A DNA stretch of 64,000 nucleotides. Source: Eulemur rufifrons. Taxonomy: Eukaryota > Chordata > Mammalia > Primates > Lemuridae. Of this stretch, positions 1 through 12,099 are shown piece by piece; position 1 is the first letter of the stretch; each line of letters starts with the position of its first letter. The stretch spans positions 48,272,001-48,336,000 of the forward strand of contig NC_090986.1 in the NCBI RefSeq assembly GCF_041146395.1, given 5' to 3'. The notes below the pieces were generated by a model, which was not told where the DNA came from, did not search any database, and worked only from the letters and a program-made list of their open reading frames with translations. Position numbers and translations under genes: made by a program.

Positions 1-229
1 TTTAAGATATGTATTGATTTTTATTTTCCACGTTGATGGCTAAATATTCTAATTAACATGTGCCTTTTAAGCATAGCCTTAATTTTTTTAAGTATAAAAT
101 CAAAGTACCACCAAAGGAGTGGCAAAAGCAAAATTCTTATTTTTTATATTAAGTAAAAGAGTATTAGACTTGCAATAAAACTTGCTCTGTCCCTATCAAA
201 CATGAGACTTTATAATTTTCATGTCAATT
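1..229. other. AT-rich sequence, nothing recognised
   Basis: This is AT-rich sequence with homopolymer patches. I see no repeat family, exon or regulatory motif that I can defend. It ends at the 4-bp target duplication of the LTR that follows. Confidence 0.6.
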
Positions 230-233
230 ATTT

Positions 234-900
234 TGTCAGAATCCTGGGTTTGGGGACCAAAGATGTCAGAGTGGGAGTCTGCCCTTGGTTCTTGGTGTGC
301 TCTTCGCTGAAGAATGACCAGACACACGGAAGTATCAAGTCCAGACTATTATTCCAGCCCTCTAACTCATTTCTTGGAAAAATCACCAGCAAGGCCAGTA
401 CAGTGGAGGAACCTCAGACAGAGAGCAGTTTCACAAGAGTAACTCTTTATTGTAGAATAAAACGGGTCTGTCTCCAAGAGTGGAGTGAGACAAACCAACT
501 CACTCACTCACTGATCCACTTACTTACTACTGACTTCTTGGATTGTTTCCTCTCATTAGCCCAGGCTGGAGGCAGGCTTTTGGGAGGTGCAGGATGTTAT
601 CAAATGATCAACACGTGTCCTCAAAATTCCATCTGCAGATTCAAGCTAACAGCATGTTAATTACCCCTAGGTTACTTTCTGAATCTTATTATGCCTGGGC
701 GGGGAATTCCTAGATTGAGAAAGCATTGCTTTTTTCTCCAGGTGTAGCAGTTGCTCCGGATAAGATTAAGGGTGGGGCAACACAAAAGTGGATTGCCCGC
801 CCTTATCCTTCTTCCCAGGTGGAGCAATTGCTCGAATCAGCATCTAAATAGGCAACCCTTGTCCTGAGAAGAGCCAGAGATCCTAACTCTCTACCCAACA
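234..900 (-). mobile_element. Solo LTR of an endogenous retrovirus, antisense, complete ends
   Basis: The block starts TGTCAGAATCC and ends CTACCCAACA, so it has TG...CA termini. It is flanked by the 4-bp direct repeat ATTT at 230-233 and 901-904. The length (667 bp) fits an LTR. On the minus strand an AATAAA signal lies at 446-451, a sensible R/U5 position, with about 210 bp of U5-like sequence after it. No internal retroviral sequence is attached on either side, so it is a solo LTR left by LTR-LTR recombination. A 4-bp duplication is usual for class I (gamma-like) elements. The family name is not assigned. The 152-codon frame starting at 202 runs across the LTR boundary and is a chance frame. 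Confidence 0.75.
446..451 (-). promoter_or_regulatory. Polyadenylation signal of the LTR (AATAAA on minus strand)
   Basis: TTTATT on the plus strand reads AATAAA in the LTR's own orientation. It lies about two thirds of the way through the element, where the R region of an LTR is expected. Function is inferred from position only. Confidence 0.5.
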
Positions 901-904
901 ATTT

Positions 905-2931
905 GATTCATAATTTCCTCGTTTCTAAAGAAGTAGTGATGGTAGGCAATACTTTCCAGTGGAATTTTTGAAGTTCAAAATTAAAACTGACCAAAGCTGT
1001 ATGAGTATCCTCTTATAAACCCTATCATTATGGGGTACTTAGTGGAATTTTTAGCCTTCGTAGGTTCCTAACATGTATGATTATGATATAATTAATCAAA
1101 TTCCAAATTCCATTACATTTCATTGAGTTTTATTGGAGTTAAAGTTTAATCAGAAATTAGAATACAATTTTAGAGCCAAAAATTTTGAAAGAATAATTGT
1201 ACATTTAAGTGAAAGATAAGCACTTCTTCTCATGTATTCTTTTAAAATGAGACTAATAAAATAACTTTTTTTTATTGACAAGTGAACAAATCTAAACTCT
1301 TAAGAGTGTGCTCTTGAAAAAAAGCTTAGCTGTGGCCGGTGTGGGAGAACATTCACTGTGTTTCTTTTCATTTTCATCTGTCACCATTTAGTAGGCTTGC
1401 AATAAAAGAATGATTGAATGCATGATTAACAGCATGTAAGCATGCTTCACTACAGTTTCCTGACAAGATACCGAATCCTCTGAGTTTTATGTGAGAAGTA
1501 ATCCCAAGATCCAATGTCAGCATAATTCCCCCAAGACAGCTTAAATATTTAGCATTCTCTCTTAAATCAAGTAATCCCTTAAATTCATTCAGATTCCATT
1601 TCCAGAGATATGCATATCAATATCTATCTATATCCTTCTATCATCCATCTCTTCATACAGGTGTATGCATACGCATACACAAATACATATACACATATTT
1701 TTCCCTTTGAATACTAAAGGATTGTTGAAATATGTGCCATTTGTTTCTCTTCATAGTACTCTAATGAAATACATTTAAAAGGTGTACAAGTTCAACAAAT
1801 TATATCTTCTGAGAAAGTCTAAACCTGGAAAAAATAATATAAGGGGAAGAAACATTTATTGTGATTACTAGACTGGAGTCTCAGTAGACTAGGATTATTG
1901 TAAGTAAAATTGATTTGTCCATGATTTGATTTTAATCTAGCTTAGTAGAATCATATTCTACAAGGAACAGATATTTAATTTAGTACATTATTATGAAAAG
2001 GCTTCAATTCAGAGAAGTTTAATGCATTTGATATGATAAAAGCACTAACTGATTAAGTTTTTAAAAAAGTTATTCCTTGTTATTTTATTAGCATTCAAAT
2101 AATTTCCTCTGCCTGTGATATTTATATTAAATATGGAGAATATTTTAGGCTCTTACAGTGGTACTAAGGCTGATTGTCTCTGTAAAATGCAGCAATTTAG
2201 GAAGAAATAAATAGCATTTAAATTTTTGCTGCACAGATTGCTTTTTTTCTGATCTAGTGATTTTTTCTGAGAAACCACTTGCCATAGAATGAGTTGGAGC
2301 TGTCTAGTTACAAGCTACAGTTGTAAACAAGGTTCTATGGAAACCAATCTCCTGTAATTTTCCAGTCTACTGTTTTCCAATATCAAGGAGTTAGAACACT
2401 TGGCAATTTTGAAGATGCTGCTCTACAGAGGTCTCTAGCACTTTAATAGTTGGGACCAGATGGGACTATTTTCTGAGGTTAAGGATCAGGCCAGGAGAAC
2501 TAGCCAAGCAAAGAAAAGAAACAAAAGGGGAATTCAGAGGGTGGGGTATCGTATTTCTTTTTTCTGTTGAATAACTTATGCAAAATGTTCTTGTTCTCCT
2601 TTTTTCCTATAGGCTGAGCTGTTGACATTCTATAAATGTCATATCAATTCATCCTATTCCCTGTTGCTCTGTAATCTATTTGATGTTCATTTTTGTGTTA
2701 TAATAAATACAAAGAATATCTACTTCGTATGTGAAGTGTTAAGACTGCTTTTCCTTTTCTGTAAATAGTGATTAAAACTATCTCTTAGCTCTATGCCATT
2801 AATTTGATTCATAGACATTTTGTTATAAAAAGTTCCAAAGTCAACTCCAAAAGGCTCTATGAATGTAGCATGTAATTCGTTATTGTTTTTAAAATGAAGA
2901 GTTGAAAACTATGTGAGACCTCATGGGCAAA
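905..2931. other. AT-rich unique sequence, no gene seen
   Basis: No recognisable gene or repeat of confident family. A short purine-pyrimidine alternating patch (TATGCATACGCATACAC-like, about 1660-1705) is the only local structure. Confidence 0.5.
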
Positions 2932-3172
2932 TCAGCAGTATGGTGCAGAGAAAAGGAGGATGGTCATTGAAAGACTGTAGTAGCTTTTTTTTTGCTTTAG
3001 AAAGCTTCTTAAATTCTATGAGCCTCAGGTTCATTTAGTAAGCTAAATGGCATCTTAATAAAATCTACTTGCAAGAGTTACTGTGCATATTAAAATTATA
3101 AAATTATGCAAAGTAGGTAAAGCACCATCTAAAGCTTAGCATGTAGTTGGCCCTTAATAAATGGTAGCTGCT
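2932..3172 (+). mobile_element. MIR SINE, near full length
   Basis: MIR landmarks occur in order: GAGCCTCAGGTTCATTTAGTA (the TGAGCCTCAGTTTCC-type core), AAATGG, a region like the cytosine-rich middle, then TTAATAAATGGTAGCTGC at the 3' end. Heavily diverged, as expected for this ancient mammalian tRNA-derived SINE mobilised by L2. Confidence 0.75.
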
Positions 3173-4420
3173 GCTTCTGATATTTATGCTTCCTGGCTCC
3201 CTTGTGGTAGATGGTCCCCTGTTAATAGTACACAATGAATTGTAGACTGAAGTGAGGTTTATCCCTGCTGGGCTGGAGCATGTAATTGCTTGTGGGAGAT
3301 TGTCCAGAACGCTATACTTCCCTCTGCCATGGCAACCAACAATGTTACAGGTAGTACTTGCTCCATGAGCTAAGACCCCAAGGTGAGTAACCCACAGAAT
3401 AGAGCCTCAGCTGACCTGGACAGACTTGTAATGTGAGTAAGGAATACACTTTGCTTGCTAAAAACCATTAAGAATTTGAAGCTATGTATTGCACCATAAT
3501 CTAGCCTCTCCTGATTTGCATAACCTTTAAGTAATTATAGTGTACTAATACCATCATAATTTCACTTCTATGACTTTGTTTAACAATTTTTAATAACAAA
3601 TGCTGATCTTGATTAGGAAGCTTTAATGCATGTTTCCTGGATTGCTTCTCTTCCCTTTTAAAAGAAAGGAAATGAATATATCCTGTTGTTCTCAAACATG
3701 TTAGAAAAAACTAATTTTCCATCATCAATTTAATTAAGCTAAAGCATATTTTGCTAATTTCTCCACAATTCTGTCTTAGGACACAAATTCACTCCAAATA
3801 CTTCTGATTTCAGAATACTTTTATAAATCACTAGATTGCTGTATGAAATATATCTGTATACAACTTTGCAAATTTTTTTAAATAAAGGAACAGTTCTTAA
3901 AGACCAGAGCTCCAGATGTTGTACAGAACACACAATTGTTCATAGTTCCTGATGATTATCTTTTTCTTCCTTTTCAACATATATCTGCCTCCGCAAATGT
4001 GAGCTAACAATATACAATGTGCAATATGCAGTCATACAGCGAAATGGCAGGAGATGCGCTTGCCTTTTATATTATCTAAGATGGTTAACACTGTGAAAGA
4101 AATCTTGCATCCTCTGCAAATTTCTCCCTTACCATTCTTGGGAACTGCAAAGAAGGCTTTTCTTTTGTCAAATGACTCTGTAGCATACTCATGCCCATTT
4201 GGATAAACACTGGAATTTTTCTTGCAGTATGTCGAGGGATTTGGGATGCAGGTCACAGGCTTAAATGTGTTGTGTTTTTTTTTTTTGTTTGTTTGTTTTT
4301 TAATCTATCTAATCTCTCCAATTTCTTGTCTGTGTTTCACTATCTATTTGGAACAAATAAGATTGATAATGGTACCTTGCTCGCCTATCATTTGGGCCAG
4401 GTGAAACAGTATCACATCGC
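3173..4420. other. Unique AT-rich sequence, no gene seen
   Basis: No confident repeat. Small frames here (for example the minus-strand frames near 3501-3695 and 4032-4256) show no domain or family resemblance. A T-rich run at 4268-4302 leads into the GC-richer block that follows. Confidence 0.45.
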
Positions 4421-4720
4421 CCAAGCTGAATCAAGGCGGCACTCCTGCAGCCCATGCCTTATCAGTAATCTTTGCCTCCCACCAGCTGGAACTGCTAGAG
4501 TGCTTCACTACTTCTTCCTCCTCAAGATTCAGGAGTAGTGAGCATTCCCTGGCCTTGCCGCCTGTGAGTCCTGCACTGGGATTACATCAGTTCATTTAGC
4601 TGGAGCTTTTCAAGCGCTCCTTGGCAGGAATTGATTTCCTTATTTTGGTCCCTTTTCTTTTGGATTCTGCCCAAAAGACGGATTCCAGAAAGTGAATTCT
4701 ACCCTTGCAAGGTATGTTTC
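4421..4720. other. GC-richer unassigned block with an exon-like donor site
   Basis: Composition shifts to higher GC than the surroundings between about 4420 and 4680. On the plus strand an acceptor-like CCTCCCACCAG ends at 4485 and a strong donor AAG|GTATGT has its GT at 4712-4713, outlining a possible 226-bp exon (4486-4711). It has no long open frame throughout, so a coding exon is unlikely. A non-coding exon, a conserved element or an unrecognised old repeat are all possible. Confidence 0.25.
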
Positions 4721-6044
4721 AGATAATTACCTGAAAATGTTAGAGAATGTTAAGGCAGTAGAGAGGTTGTTTTTCTTTATTTGTAAACCCACCAATAACA
4801 TGTGTATGATACACGTTTTTAAAAAGTGCCTTTCTTCTTGAGAGTTTGTTGAGGAGTAAAAGGCATAAAGGGAAATGAGAAAGTTAATGGATTTGCCTTT
4901 CAAATAATTTTCTCAATAATAGTCTAAGGATAAAAGGTCCTGAAACTATACAATAAAAACTTTTAAAAAGATGTGTACTTTTAAACCAATCCTTTTATCA
5001 GTCATGATGTCATTTTCAATATGCTTTTTGCCAGTTTTCAAACTGCATCTTCTTTGTAATATAACTATTATATGACCATGCTAAATATATATAAAGAGAT
5101 ATGGGTAAAATGTTGTTTTTGCTCTCAAAAACCTTGCAGTTCAGTTGATGCAGTCAAATGCATAGAAAAAAATAACACCTGTTAATAACCGCTGTGTAAA
5201 AGAAACCCAGGGTATGATCTCTGGAAGCATCTCTCAGTTGCTTAACCTACGGTAATGGAAATGTTTAACCTACAGTGGAAGACCTAGGGAATAGCAAGTC
5301 ACTTGTTTGAAGGGGAAGATTTAACTTTTGTTTCTGTTTTCACTGCTACTAAACAACACATATTATCTTTTTTCATATTTCATCTGACACACTATAACGT
5401 CACATGAGTACAAAACAGTAATTAACTTTTTTAAACTCACTTGTTAGCTATGTAAAATGTAGCTTTATTTGGTTCTTTCATAATAATTTTTAAAAATAGG
5501 ACAAACCAGAATTTATTTGCGAAACAAGGTGCTCTTCCTTCACAAAGATGCTATGCAGAGGAGTTCTAGTTTTAAATGCTCTTGAAGCATGTAAAGAGAA
5601 TACATTCCAGAAGGTTTGTATACTCTTATTCATGAAGGATTGTGGAGGGAAAATCCAATCCACATCACTTGGGAAGGGATTGCAGGTGGATGGAATAAGA
5701 CTATCTTACTTTTGATGTTCTACTTGGTTTTGAGTCAGTGAATATTGCTCTCAGAGTGATTTAGAGAAACTAATTTGTGGAGGGAGGAGGAAATGGAACC
5801 TAAAAGGCTGATTTGAACGCCATCTTGTTTCTATTAGGTAATAATATTTGTCAGAATTGTGGTGCTGGTAGTGAGAATGGAAGTGAAAGGATTGATCAAA
5901 GTCATTTCAAAACGAAGCAAAAGCAACACTCAGGTCTTACGGAGTGATTAGGCATGACAGACAGGTGAGAAAAAAAAGCATTTATTATCTGTGAGGTGAT
6001 ACAGCAGAGAATAAAAAAACAAAACCAGGTGTTTGTGGTTGAAG
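4721..6044. other. Unique AT-rich sequence, no gene seen
   Basis: I find no confident repeat family or exon. Sequence from about 5520 to 5800 is slightly less AT-rich but has no diagnostic motif. Confidence 0.45.
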
Positions 6045-6215
6045 AGATCCCAGATTTGAAGCTTAGCTCTTCACAACTAAGTTGGGAGAGCCTGGGGGAA
6101 GTTACCTAACTTTTGAGAACTTCCATTTCCTCCTGGGTAAGATGGGAGTAATAATGCATAAGGCATAGGGCTGTTGTAAAAACGATATGGAGCAAAGCAT
6201 GGGGAATGCTCGCCA
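6045..6215 (+). mobile_element. MIR SINE fragment
   Basis: Matches the MIR order: AGCTTAGCTCTTCACAACTA (tRNA-like left half), GGGGGAAGTTACCTAAC, TTCCATTTCCTCC and GTAAGATGGGAGTAATAAT, then GGGCTGTTGTAAAAA. These correspond to the CTGTGTGACCTTGGGCAAGT...CTCATCTGTAAAATGGG landmarks. 3' end is eroded. Confidence 0.7.
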
Positions 6216-6317
6216 TGGATGAGCTCCTTTCTGTGGATGCCTGTCCTCGTGCTATCCTTCCTGCAACATGTGAAGGAAGATGTTTGCCTCTCTTAGGACA
6301 TTTTATAGTGAAGATCA

Positions 6318-6412
6318 AGCAATGTGAGTAACCTGTCCTGAGTCACGCAGATAATGAGTAGCACATTTAGAATTTATATCTAGGTCTCTCCGAATTCAAA
6401 GTCACAACCCCT
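6318..6412 (-). mobile_element. MIR SINE fragment, antisense
   Basis: Contains the antisense MIR signature AGTCACGCAGATAATGAGTAG followed by a remnant of GATTCGAACCCAGG (AATTTATATCTAGGTCTCTC) and CAAAGTCACAACC. It lies about 100 bp after a sense MIR, so the two are separate insertions in opposite orientations. Confidence 0.6.
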
Positions 6413-6784
6413 CCCACACAGCTTGCACTTAATAGATAGCATTTCTCCTCCTTACAGTGTTTGCTACACTTTTTGAGCCTATAATGAAAGTGAAGGGCCC
6501 TCATACCAGAAAAAAAATAAAACAAAAATAGACACAGACACAAAATGTTAGCATTATGGATGCCCTTAAGGCAGTAAAGACCTCTAAGACACTGATAGTT
6601 GACTTCAAAGTCCATTTTTATAAAACTGGAAAAAAAAGTTTAATTAGAAAGTCAATGCAACCATAGAAATAAGTGCATCCCCTCATTCAAAATGTTTCCT
6701 CTACTAAGTTTCCTGTGTTAACCTGTTTGATTAGGCAAATGTTTAGTCTCTTCATTAATGTCTTGAAAGGATGCTTAGACTCTC

Positions 6785-7100
6785 ATGTGAGTGGGCTCTT
6801 CCCAAAATAGCCACAAAACTACACTCCTGCCTGCGTAACTCAGGTCACTGCTCAAATGTCAGAGGGCCTCCTTGACCACCTCATCTACAATCACCCTCCA
6901 CAATACATTGCATTCCACACCTTGCTATATTTTTCTTTATGACACTTATAATTACTTGATGGTATATTGTATTTTATGTTTTTGAAATTTATTTTATTCC
7001 TATTGCCTTGTTGGTTTGTTTGGGCTTTGCCCTCAGCACCTATCACAATGCTAGCACAAAATAGAATTTGATATCTATTGCATAAATGAATCAAAGAGTT
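6785..7100 (+). mobile_element. L2 LINE 3' fragment
   Basis: Clear L2 3' landmarks: CACTGCTCAAATGTCAGAGG, then GGCCTCCTTGACCACC, TTTTTCTTTATGACACTTAT, and the terminal CTAGCACAAAATAGAATTTG region with an ATAAATGAATCA tail. Old non-autonomous relic. The 94-codon antisense frame across it has no coding meaning. Confidence 0.8.
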
Positions 7101-8404
7101 TCTGAGTAGCAGGCAGTTACAGGTGGCCAGCAGCACATCTACACTTGCTGTTTTAGATAAAGGAAGAAGGAACAAGAAAGAGAGGACAGAGTTATGACCC
7201 TATGAGAGCTCAGGCTCTCCTGGGGAACAGCTGTGTAAGAGTAGGAAGAAGAGAGCAACATGAAGTCAGTACGGTTGGAATGACCTCATTTATGTTATGG
7301 TTAGCTACTAAAATGCCCCTTCAACACTCTTTACTTAATAAATGTTGAAAGACCAGACTCCTCCTTTTAAAAACTACACCTAAAAAGAAGTAGAGTGCCT
7401 GTGTTTACCATTATTAGATAGCTGGCATATATTTGCAGGTTAGCTGTATCTGATTAATTTCAGGATATGGGCTACATCTCCAGCTAAAAGCACTTTTCAA
7501 AGATGTGCTAATGCATAGAAAACTATTAACACAATTATTTGTTACTGTTTGGGAGTCAGATGTGAACCAGTTATACAGAATTTCTGTTTAACATTGATCA
7601 TAGGCATGCCGTTATGGCTATTTAAGATTACCCAGGTTCTTCAAAGCATAAAAGTCTGTTCGCTCTCATTTACGTTAATACTGTGGTGGGAGGAGAAGTA
7701 TGCGTGGTTGTAAGTTCAATTACAGTTCCTGGTTTATCGGTGGCAGTGTCCTAGACTAGACTGTGGCCCTGACGAGGGCAATGCAGTGAAAAATAAGGAT
7801 CATGCTGAGTACAATGGAAACTTAAAATGAGACTGGGTTTAAATTCACAGCTGGGACTTGCACACTTGGCACAGGAGAACATGAGGTCACTATAGTATGA
7901 TAAGGAGTGTTCAGTCATATCCTGCAGAGAGGCTGAGATACTGGTTTTGTGGCTCTTGTTTAATTGCCTAGAACGTTTCCTTGGATGATGTATATGTTCA
8001 CATGTGAGCGTTTATGTGTATATACATAGACTTGCAGATATATATGTATTTTGAACAAATAAGCTTTATCTACATACTGAGAGACAAAATTTCTGAAGTC
8101 AGAGAAAATTCCTTTTCCAATAACATAGCAAATATTCTTTTACAATATTTTAATAGAAAGAAAATACCAGGTGATGTGAAATATAAGGATTTAGACATGA
8201 TGTTTCCTTATGAATTTAAAAGCTATTGTTTAGGCATGCTGATATTTAAATTAGACATAAATTGGGAATATGTAAGAAAAATTTGATTTTTATTTACACA
8301 TTTATCATTCAGAGTTTCAGAGAATAATACTAAGAGTCAGAAAAACAACACCAACAACATGAAATTGTAGGCAAAAAAGAGGAAAGGGAAGGAAGAATAT
8401 CGTA
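7101..8404. other. Unique sequence, no gene seen
   Basis: No confident repeat. The plus-strand frame at 8014-8286 (90 codons) is A/T-driven, rich in Ile, Lys and Tyr, and resembles no protein family I know. Confidence 0.45.
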
Positions 8405-8645
8405 TTTTTTCTGGTGGACTTGTTATGTGCCAGGTATATAGACTGACCATTTTTTTTTTTGTTTGTTTGGTGGTTATACTATTTATCCTCAGAATTAATT
8501 TAAAATGTAAGTATTGTATCTATTTTTAGAGACAAGAAAACAATATTTCTCAGTCATTCAATAATTTGGTCACTGTCAAATTGGTAGGCATTTGTGGCTC
8601 CAGAATTCAAACCTAGGTCTTTCTAACTTCAAAGTCAACCTTTAT
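8405..8645 (-). mobile_element. MIR SINE, antisense
   Basis: Antisense MIR order: TTGTTATGTGCCAGGTATAT, ATTTATCCTCAGAATTAAT, TTTTTAGAGACAAGAAAAC, TTTGGTCACTGTCAAATTGG, then ATTCAAACCTAGGTCTTTCT. A T/GTTTG expansion at 8452-8470 interrupts the middle. Confidence 0.75.
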
Positions 8646-9624
8646 TATATCTGGTCTTATGCAAGTTTGCTTTTTCTCTCCTTTTCACACAAAGTAATGT
8701 TACTTTGTTTTATTGTTTGTTAGTACATGTTTTACAAAAGAGCATCAAAGAGTAAGCCTAATTTATTGCTAGGAATGCATGAAAATTCCTCAAACACAGA
8801 AAATACATAGTTAATAGATTTGAGTTAAGTACATTTCGGCTTTTGAAGGTGCTGATGATCTATGACCTGTAATACGAACATTTTGATTATTTTCAAGAGT
8901 TGTCATACTGAGAATATCCTCTCAGTCATTCCCTTGATCAGGTGCCAATGGATAAAAGATTGGATTCAATCTAAGAAAGGGAAGTTAATTAAAAAAATGA
9001 CTGCTTCCCTTTGGATTTCTATCGTTTATTTATTCATTCATTCAAAAAATACATACTGAGTACTTTCTACTTGTGTAGACCTAGTCTGGATTCTTAAAAG
9101 AGCCTAAAGGCTTCTACAAGGGTTGTGAACACAAATTTACAGACAGGTAACATAAAAAAGAGAAGTAAGTGTATGGAATCTATCTATAATTACTAAAAAG
9201 ACACCCACCATATGTAAAAGTATATAGATACTACTAAAAACTGAACACTTGCCAACTGTTGCCACGTAGTGATATAGCATTGCCTGAAATATAATTTTTC
9301 ATGAGAAGATAAAAAAAATTAATCCTTATTTGAAATCATTCATCTTTAAATATTAGCACAATATTTTTGTTGTTGTTTAAGCATGTGAAGAAGAACACAT
9401 AGAGCTTATAGCTCAACACTGTGAAATGTTTCATCTATAGAGATGATACTGTTTAATATTTTCCACTACTAGATAGTTCCTAGAGGACTGTAATCATCTT
9501 TGCATATGCAAGGTTTAGGAGGCAATATATGTTAATAATGCTGTTTTTTTAATAAGGTAGAGAAACTTACTCATGTAGGAAGAGATTGGTGATGCACAGT
9601 AAGTGCCCACCTCTGACTGAGGTT
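8646..9624. other. AT-rich sequence containing an L2 tail
   Basis: Apart from the L2 relic at 9025-9165 I see nothing that can be supported in this stretch. Confidence 0.45.
9025..9165 (-). mobile_element. L2 LINE 3' end, antisense
   Basis: Begins with the antisense L2 tail TTTATTTATTCATTCATTCA, then ACTGAGTACTTTCTACTTG in place of the usual TTGAGTGCCTACTATGTG, and degenerates after about 9130. Confidence 0.6.
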
Positions 9625-9745
9625 GAGAGATTTTATGAGCACCTACTATACCCATGGGTACCTTGAGTTGATAATGTCATTTAATGATACGAGTCAATGT
9701 TGTTAGTATTGCCCATTTTATAAATGAAGAAATATAATTAAATAT
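9625..9745 (-). mobile_element. MIR SINE fragment, antisense
   Basis: GAGCACCTACTATACCCATG, ATAATGTCATTTAATGATAC and TGCCCATTTTATAAATGAAG are the antisense MIR 3' half (landmarks: GAGCGCTTACTATGTG, CATTTAATCCTC, CCCATTTTACAGATGAGG). Confidence 0.7.
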
Positions 9746-10654
9746 GGTACATGAAGTTATATTCTATAATAGATACATGTAATTTTCAAATTCTTGTTCA
9801 AATTATATTCTTCTAAGACATTGTACGAGATAGTTAACCTTGCTGATCCTCAATTTTCTTACATATAGAGGGAACATAATAAAATCTTCACAGATCTTTT
9901 GTGACATTTATTTGAAATAATGTATAGATGTCCTTTGAAGAGTTTGTGACACCTGGTTTGTTTTCTACAAAGAGTAGATAATACTCTTTGTTGTGTGTTT
10001 AAAGCCTATGATCTGTTTGATACGCCTCCCAAGGAAAAAGGTTGCCTTGTAGTATATGAGTCACATTGAATTCCAGGAAAGCAGAGGCTTGTTGTCTTTT
10101 CACACATTTGGTTATTTCTAAGAAACAATGACAGTGGATGGTCAGCAAGACTAATGGCCATGTTTCTCTTTGGGTGTGAAGTTGGCTTTAGCCCCTCTCT
10201 CCCAGGCTCCTTTCAATCAAATTCAGGCTGCCCAGTTAATTCCATTCAGCAACAAAGCAGCCTATACTTTAAGGAAAATCTATTTTGAATCATGGATTTC
10301 AATCTGAAGAGTACATCAAAATTCATGGGGTAGTTTTGTTAAGCTACATGTATTCCTATCCCTGAGTTAAGAACCACTGGTCTTCAAAGAAGCCAATTTT
10401 CAACCAGAAATGTTAAAAAGACAAGAATACCCAATTTATGGTTATAATTTCTATCATCTTAATTAAGTATAAGATCATAAATCTGAGAGTTATGACAAAT
10501 AGGGTAGTAATGTAGTTACAGAATAGAATTGTTCATCTTTTGTATCTCAAATTTCTTGTGCAGTATATATAAAGTTGTATATGCATGATCCATGCTGTCT
10601 TAAAAGCTTGAGTTTAATCTGCAGTTTTTGTCTTTGTGATAGTGTGGTAGATGG
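9746..10654. other. Unique sequence; possible hAT remnant near 10300-10382
   Basis: The segment ending GTTAAGAACCACTGGTCTTC at about 10365-10385 resembles the terminal GAGAACCACTG of MER5-type hAT elements, but the rest of the element is not recognisable. Otherwise nothing seen. Confidence 0.35.
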
Positions 10655-10678
10655 TGATGGTGATGATGATGATGATGG
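10651..10678 (+). repeat. (TGA)n microsatellite, imperfect
   Basis: Runs of TGG/TGATGATGATGATGATGG at the edge of the adjoining antisense MIR. Confidence 0.85.
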
Positions 10679-10905
10679 TAAGGCATCCACTGACACTCAT
10701 TAATACCAGGCTTTATGCTAAGTGCTTTTCATATATTATATATAATAAAATCATCATAATATGCCATAAGTAAGTTACCATTTTTACTCTCATTTAACAG
10801 AGGAGGAAATGAATGAATGGAGAGGTTAATTAGTCAAGATTGACGCATTATTGTAGATTCGTGATTTGAACTAAGGTATTATGACTCCAGAAGGCGGGCT
10901 TTTCA
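10679..10905 (-). mobile_element. MIR SINE, near full length, antisense
   Basis: Landmarks in order: TTTATGCTAAGTGCTTTTCA, ATTTTTACTCTCATTTAACAG, GAGGAGGAAATGAATGAATG, GAGAGGTTAATTAGTCAAG, TCGTGATTTGAAC, and ATGACTCCAGAAGG. These follow the antisense MIR consensus almost end to end. Confidence 0.8.
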
Positions 10906-12099
10906 TTTTACATTTTCTTGTCCCTCTGAAGAGCAGGAAACTCTAAGGAGACTAGGGGTCTTCCTTAAATGATTCTCCTGAGGCACAGTCTATCAAGAAA
11001 GCTTCTTTATCATTTGCAACATTGAACCCCTGTCCCCTCCTTTGGTGAATATCAATAATTTACTATGCATTTTATTGGGAGCAGGAAATCAAATAAACAC
11101 GGAGCTACAAAAATAGACATAGAGATACATAGATAGCATCTGATCAGCTAGTTAAATAGAATACATGTACTGATTCGGTCCAGAAATAATGACATTTTTG
11201 TTCATTAGGCCTTCAAGTGCTCGTTTTTAAGTACCATTCGATCTTCTAAACAAATACTTGGCTCATAAGTAAATTGCAATCCTGGTCTCATTTAGTACAT
11301 TGGCCACCTTATGAGAATTGATAAAACCTCTTAAAATAGCCTAATACCTGCAACTTCTCCTTTTAAAATAACAGCTCTCAATTTTAAAGATTCCACTTGA
11401 GCAAAATGTACGCATTTTTGCTTGTTTCCTAAAATAATCTATTTCTTTTTTCTATAATGTTTGCACTGTTTGTATTTAAGACACTATTTTTCTTAGAATA
11501 TGAATCCACCCCCCCAGGGGTCTAGAATACTTACTTCTATTTGAATCTAATCAGAAATCGTAAGGGGAGTACTGTGCATTTAAACACATTCAGTGAGTGT
11601 GGATTGCGTGAATACCGATTCTGCCCATTCTACCTGTTCAGATATATCCATATTTTTCTTAAAATCTTAGCAACAGTACCAGCATTTTCAGAATAAAGCA
11701 ATTTATCATTTATAAGCTGGAACTTCTCAGAATTCATTTTGATCAATATGTCCAATGGCAACTATTAGTCTCATATTTAAAGTTTCGACAAATATACTAT
11801 AATAATATAATATCAAAAACCTTACAGCAAAGGAGAGTACATTCTAGTACATGCATTTTCCTCATAAGGGAAAAAACAGATAGGATCAAAAAAGTTCGAT
11901 GACTTTTAAGTGGAAATAATAAAATATAATCCTCCAAAGGGACATTGAGTTTCATAAAAGGACCAACACAGTGGTGAAAATTTTAACAGAACTTTTAGCA
12001 AGAATTCAGCCTATCCAGATACATTTTGAATCATATGGTTCTCTGATGGTCTTAGCAAATAGAGCTGTGCTTATTTTACAGTTGCCCAACCAAACATAT
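10906..12099. other. AT-rich unique sequence, no gene seen
   Basis: No repeat of confident family. A C-run (CCACCCCCCC at about 11506-11516) is the only local oddity. Confidence 0.45.

Noticed and set aside
202..660. 152-codon plus-strand frame, the longest in the window
   Set aside because: It starts outside the LTR and runs across its boundary on the antisense strand. It shows no domain or coding-like composition and is explained by the LTR's sequence.
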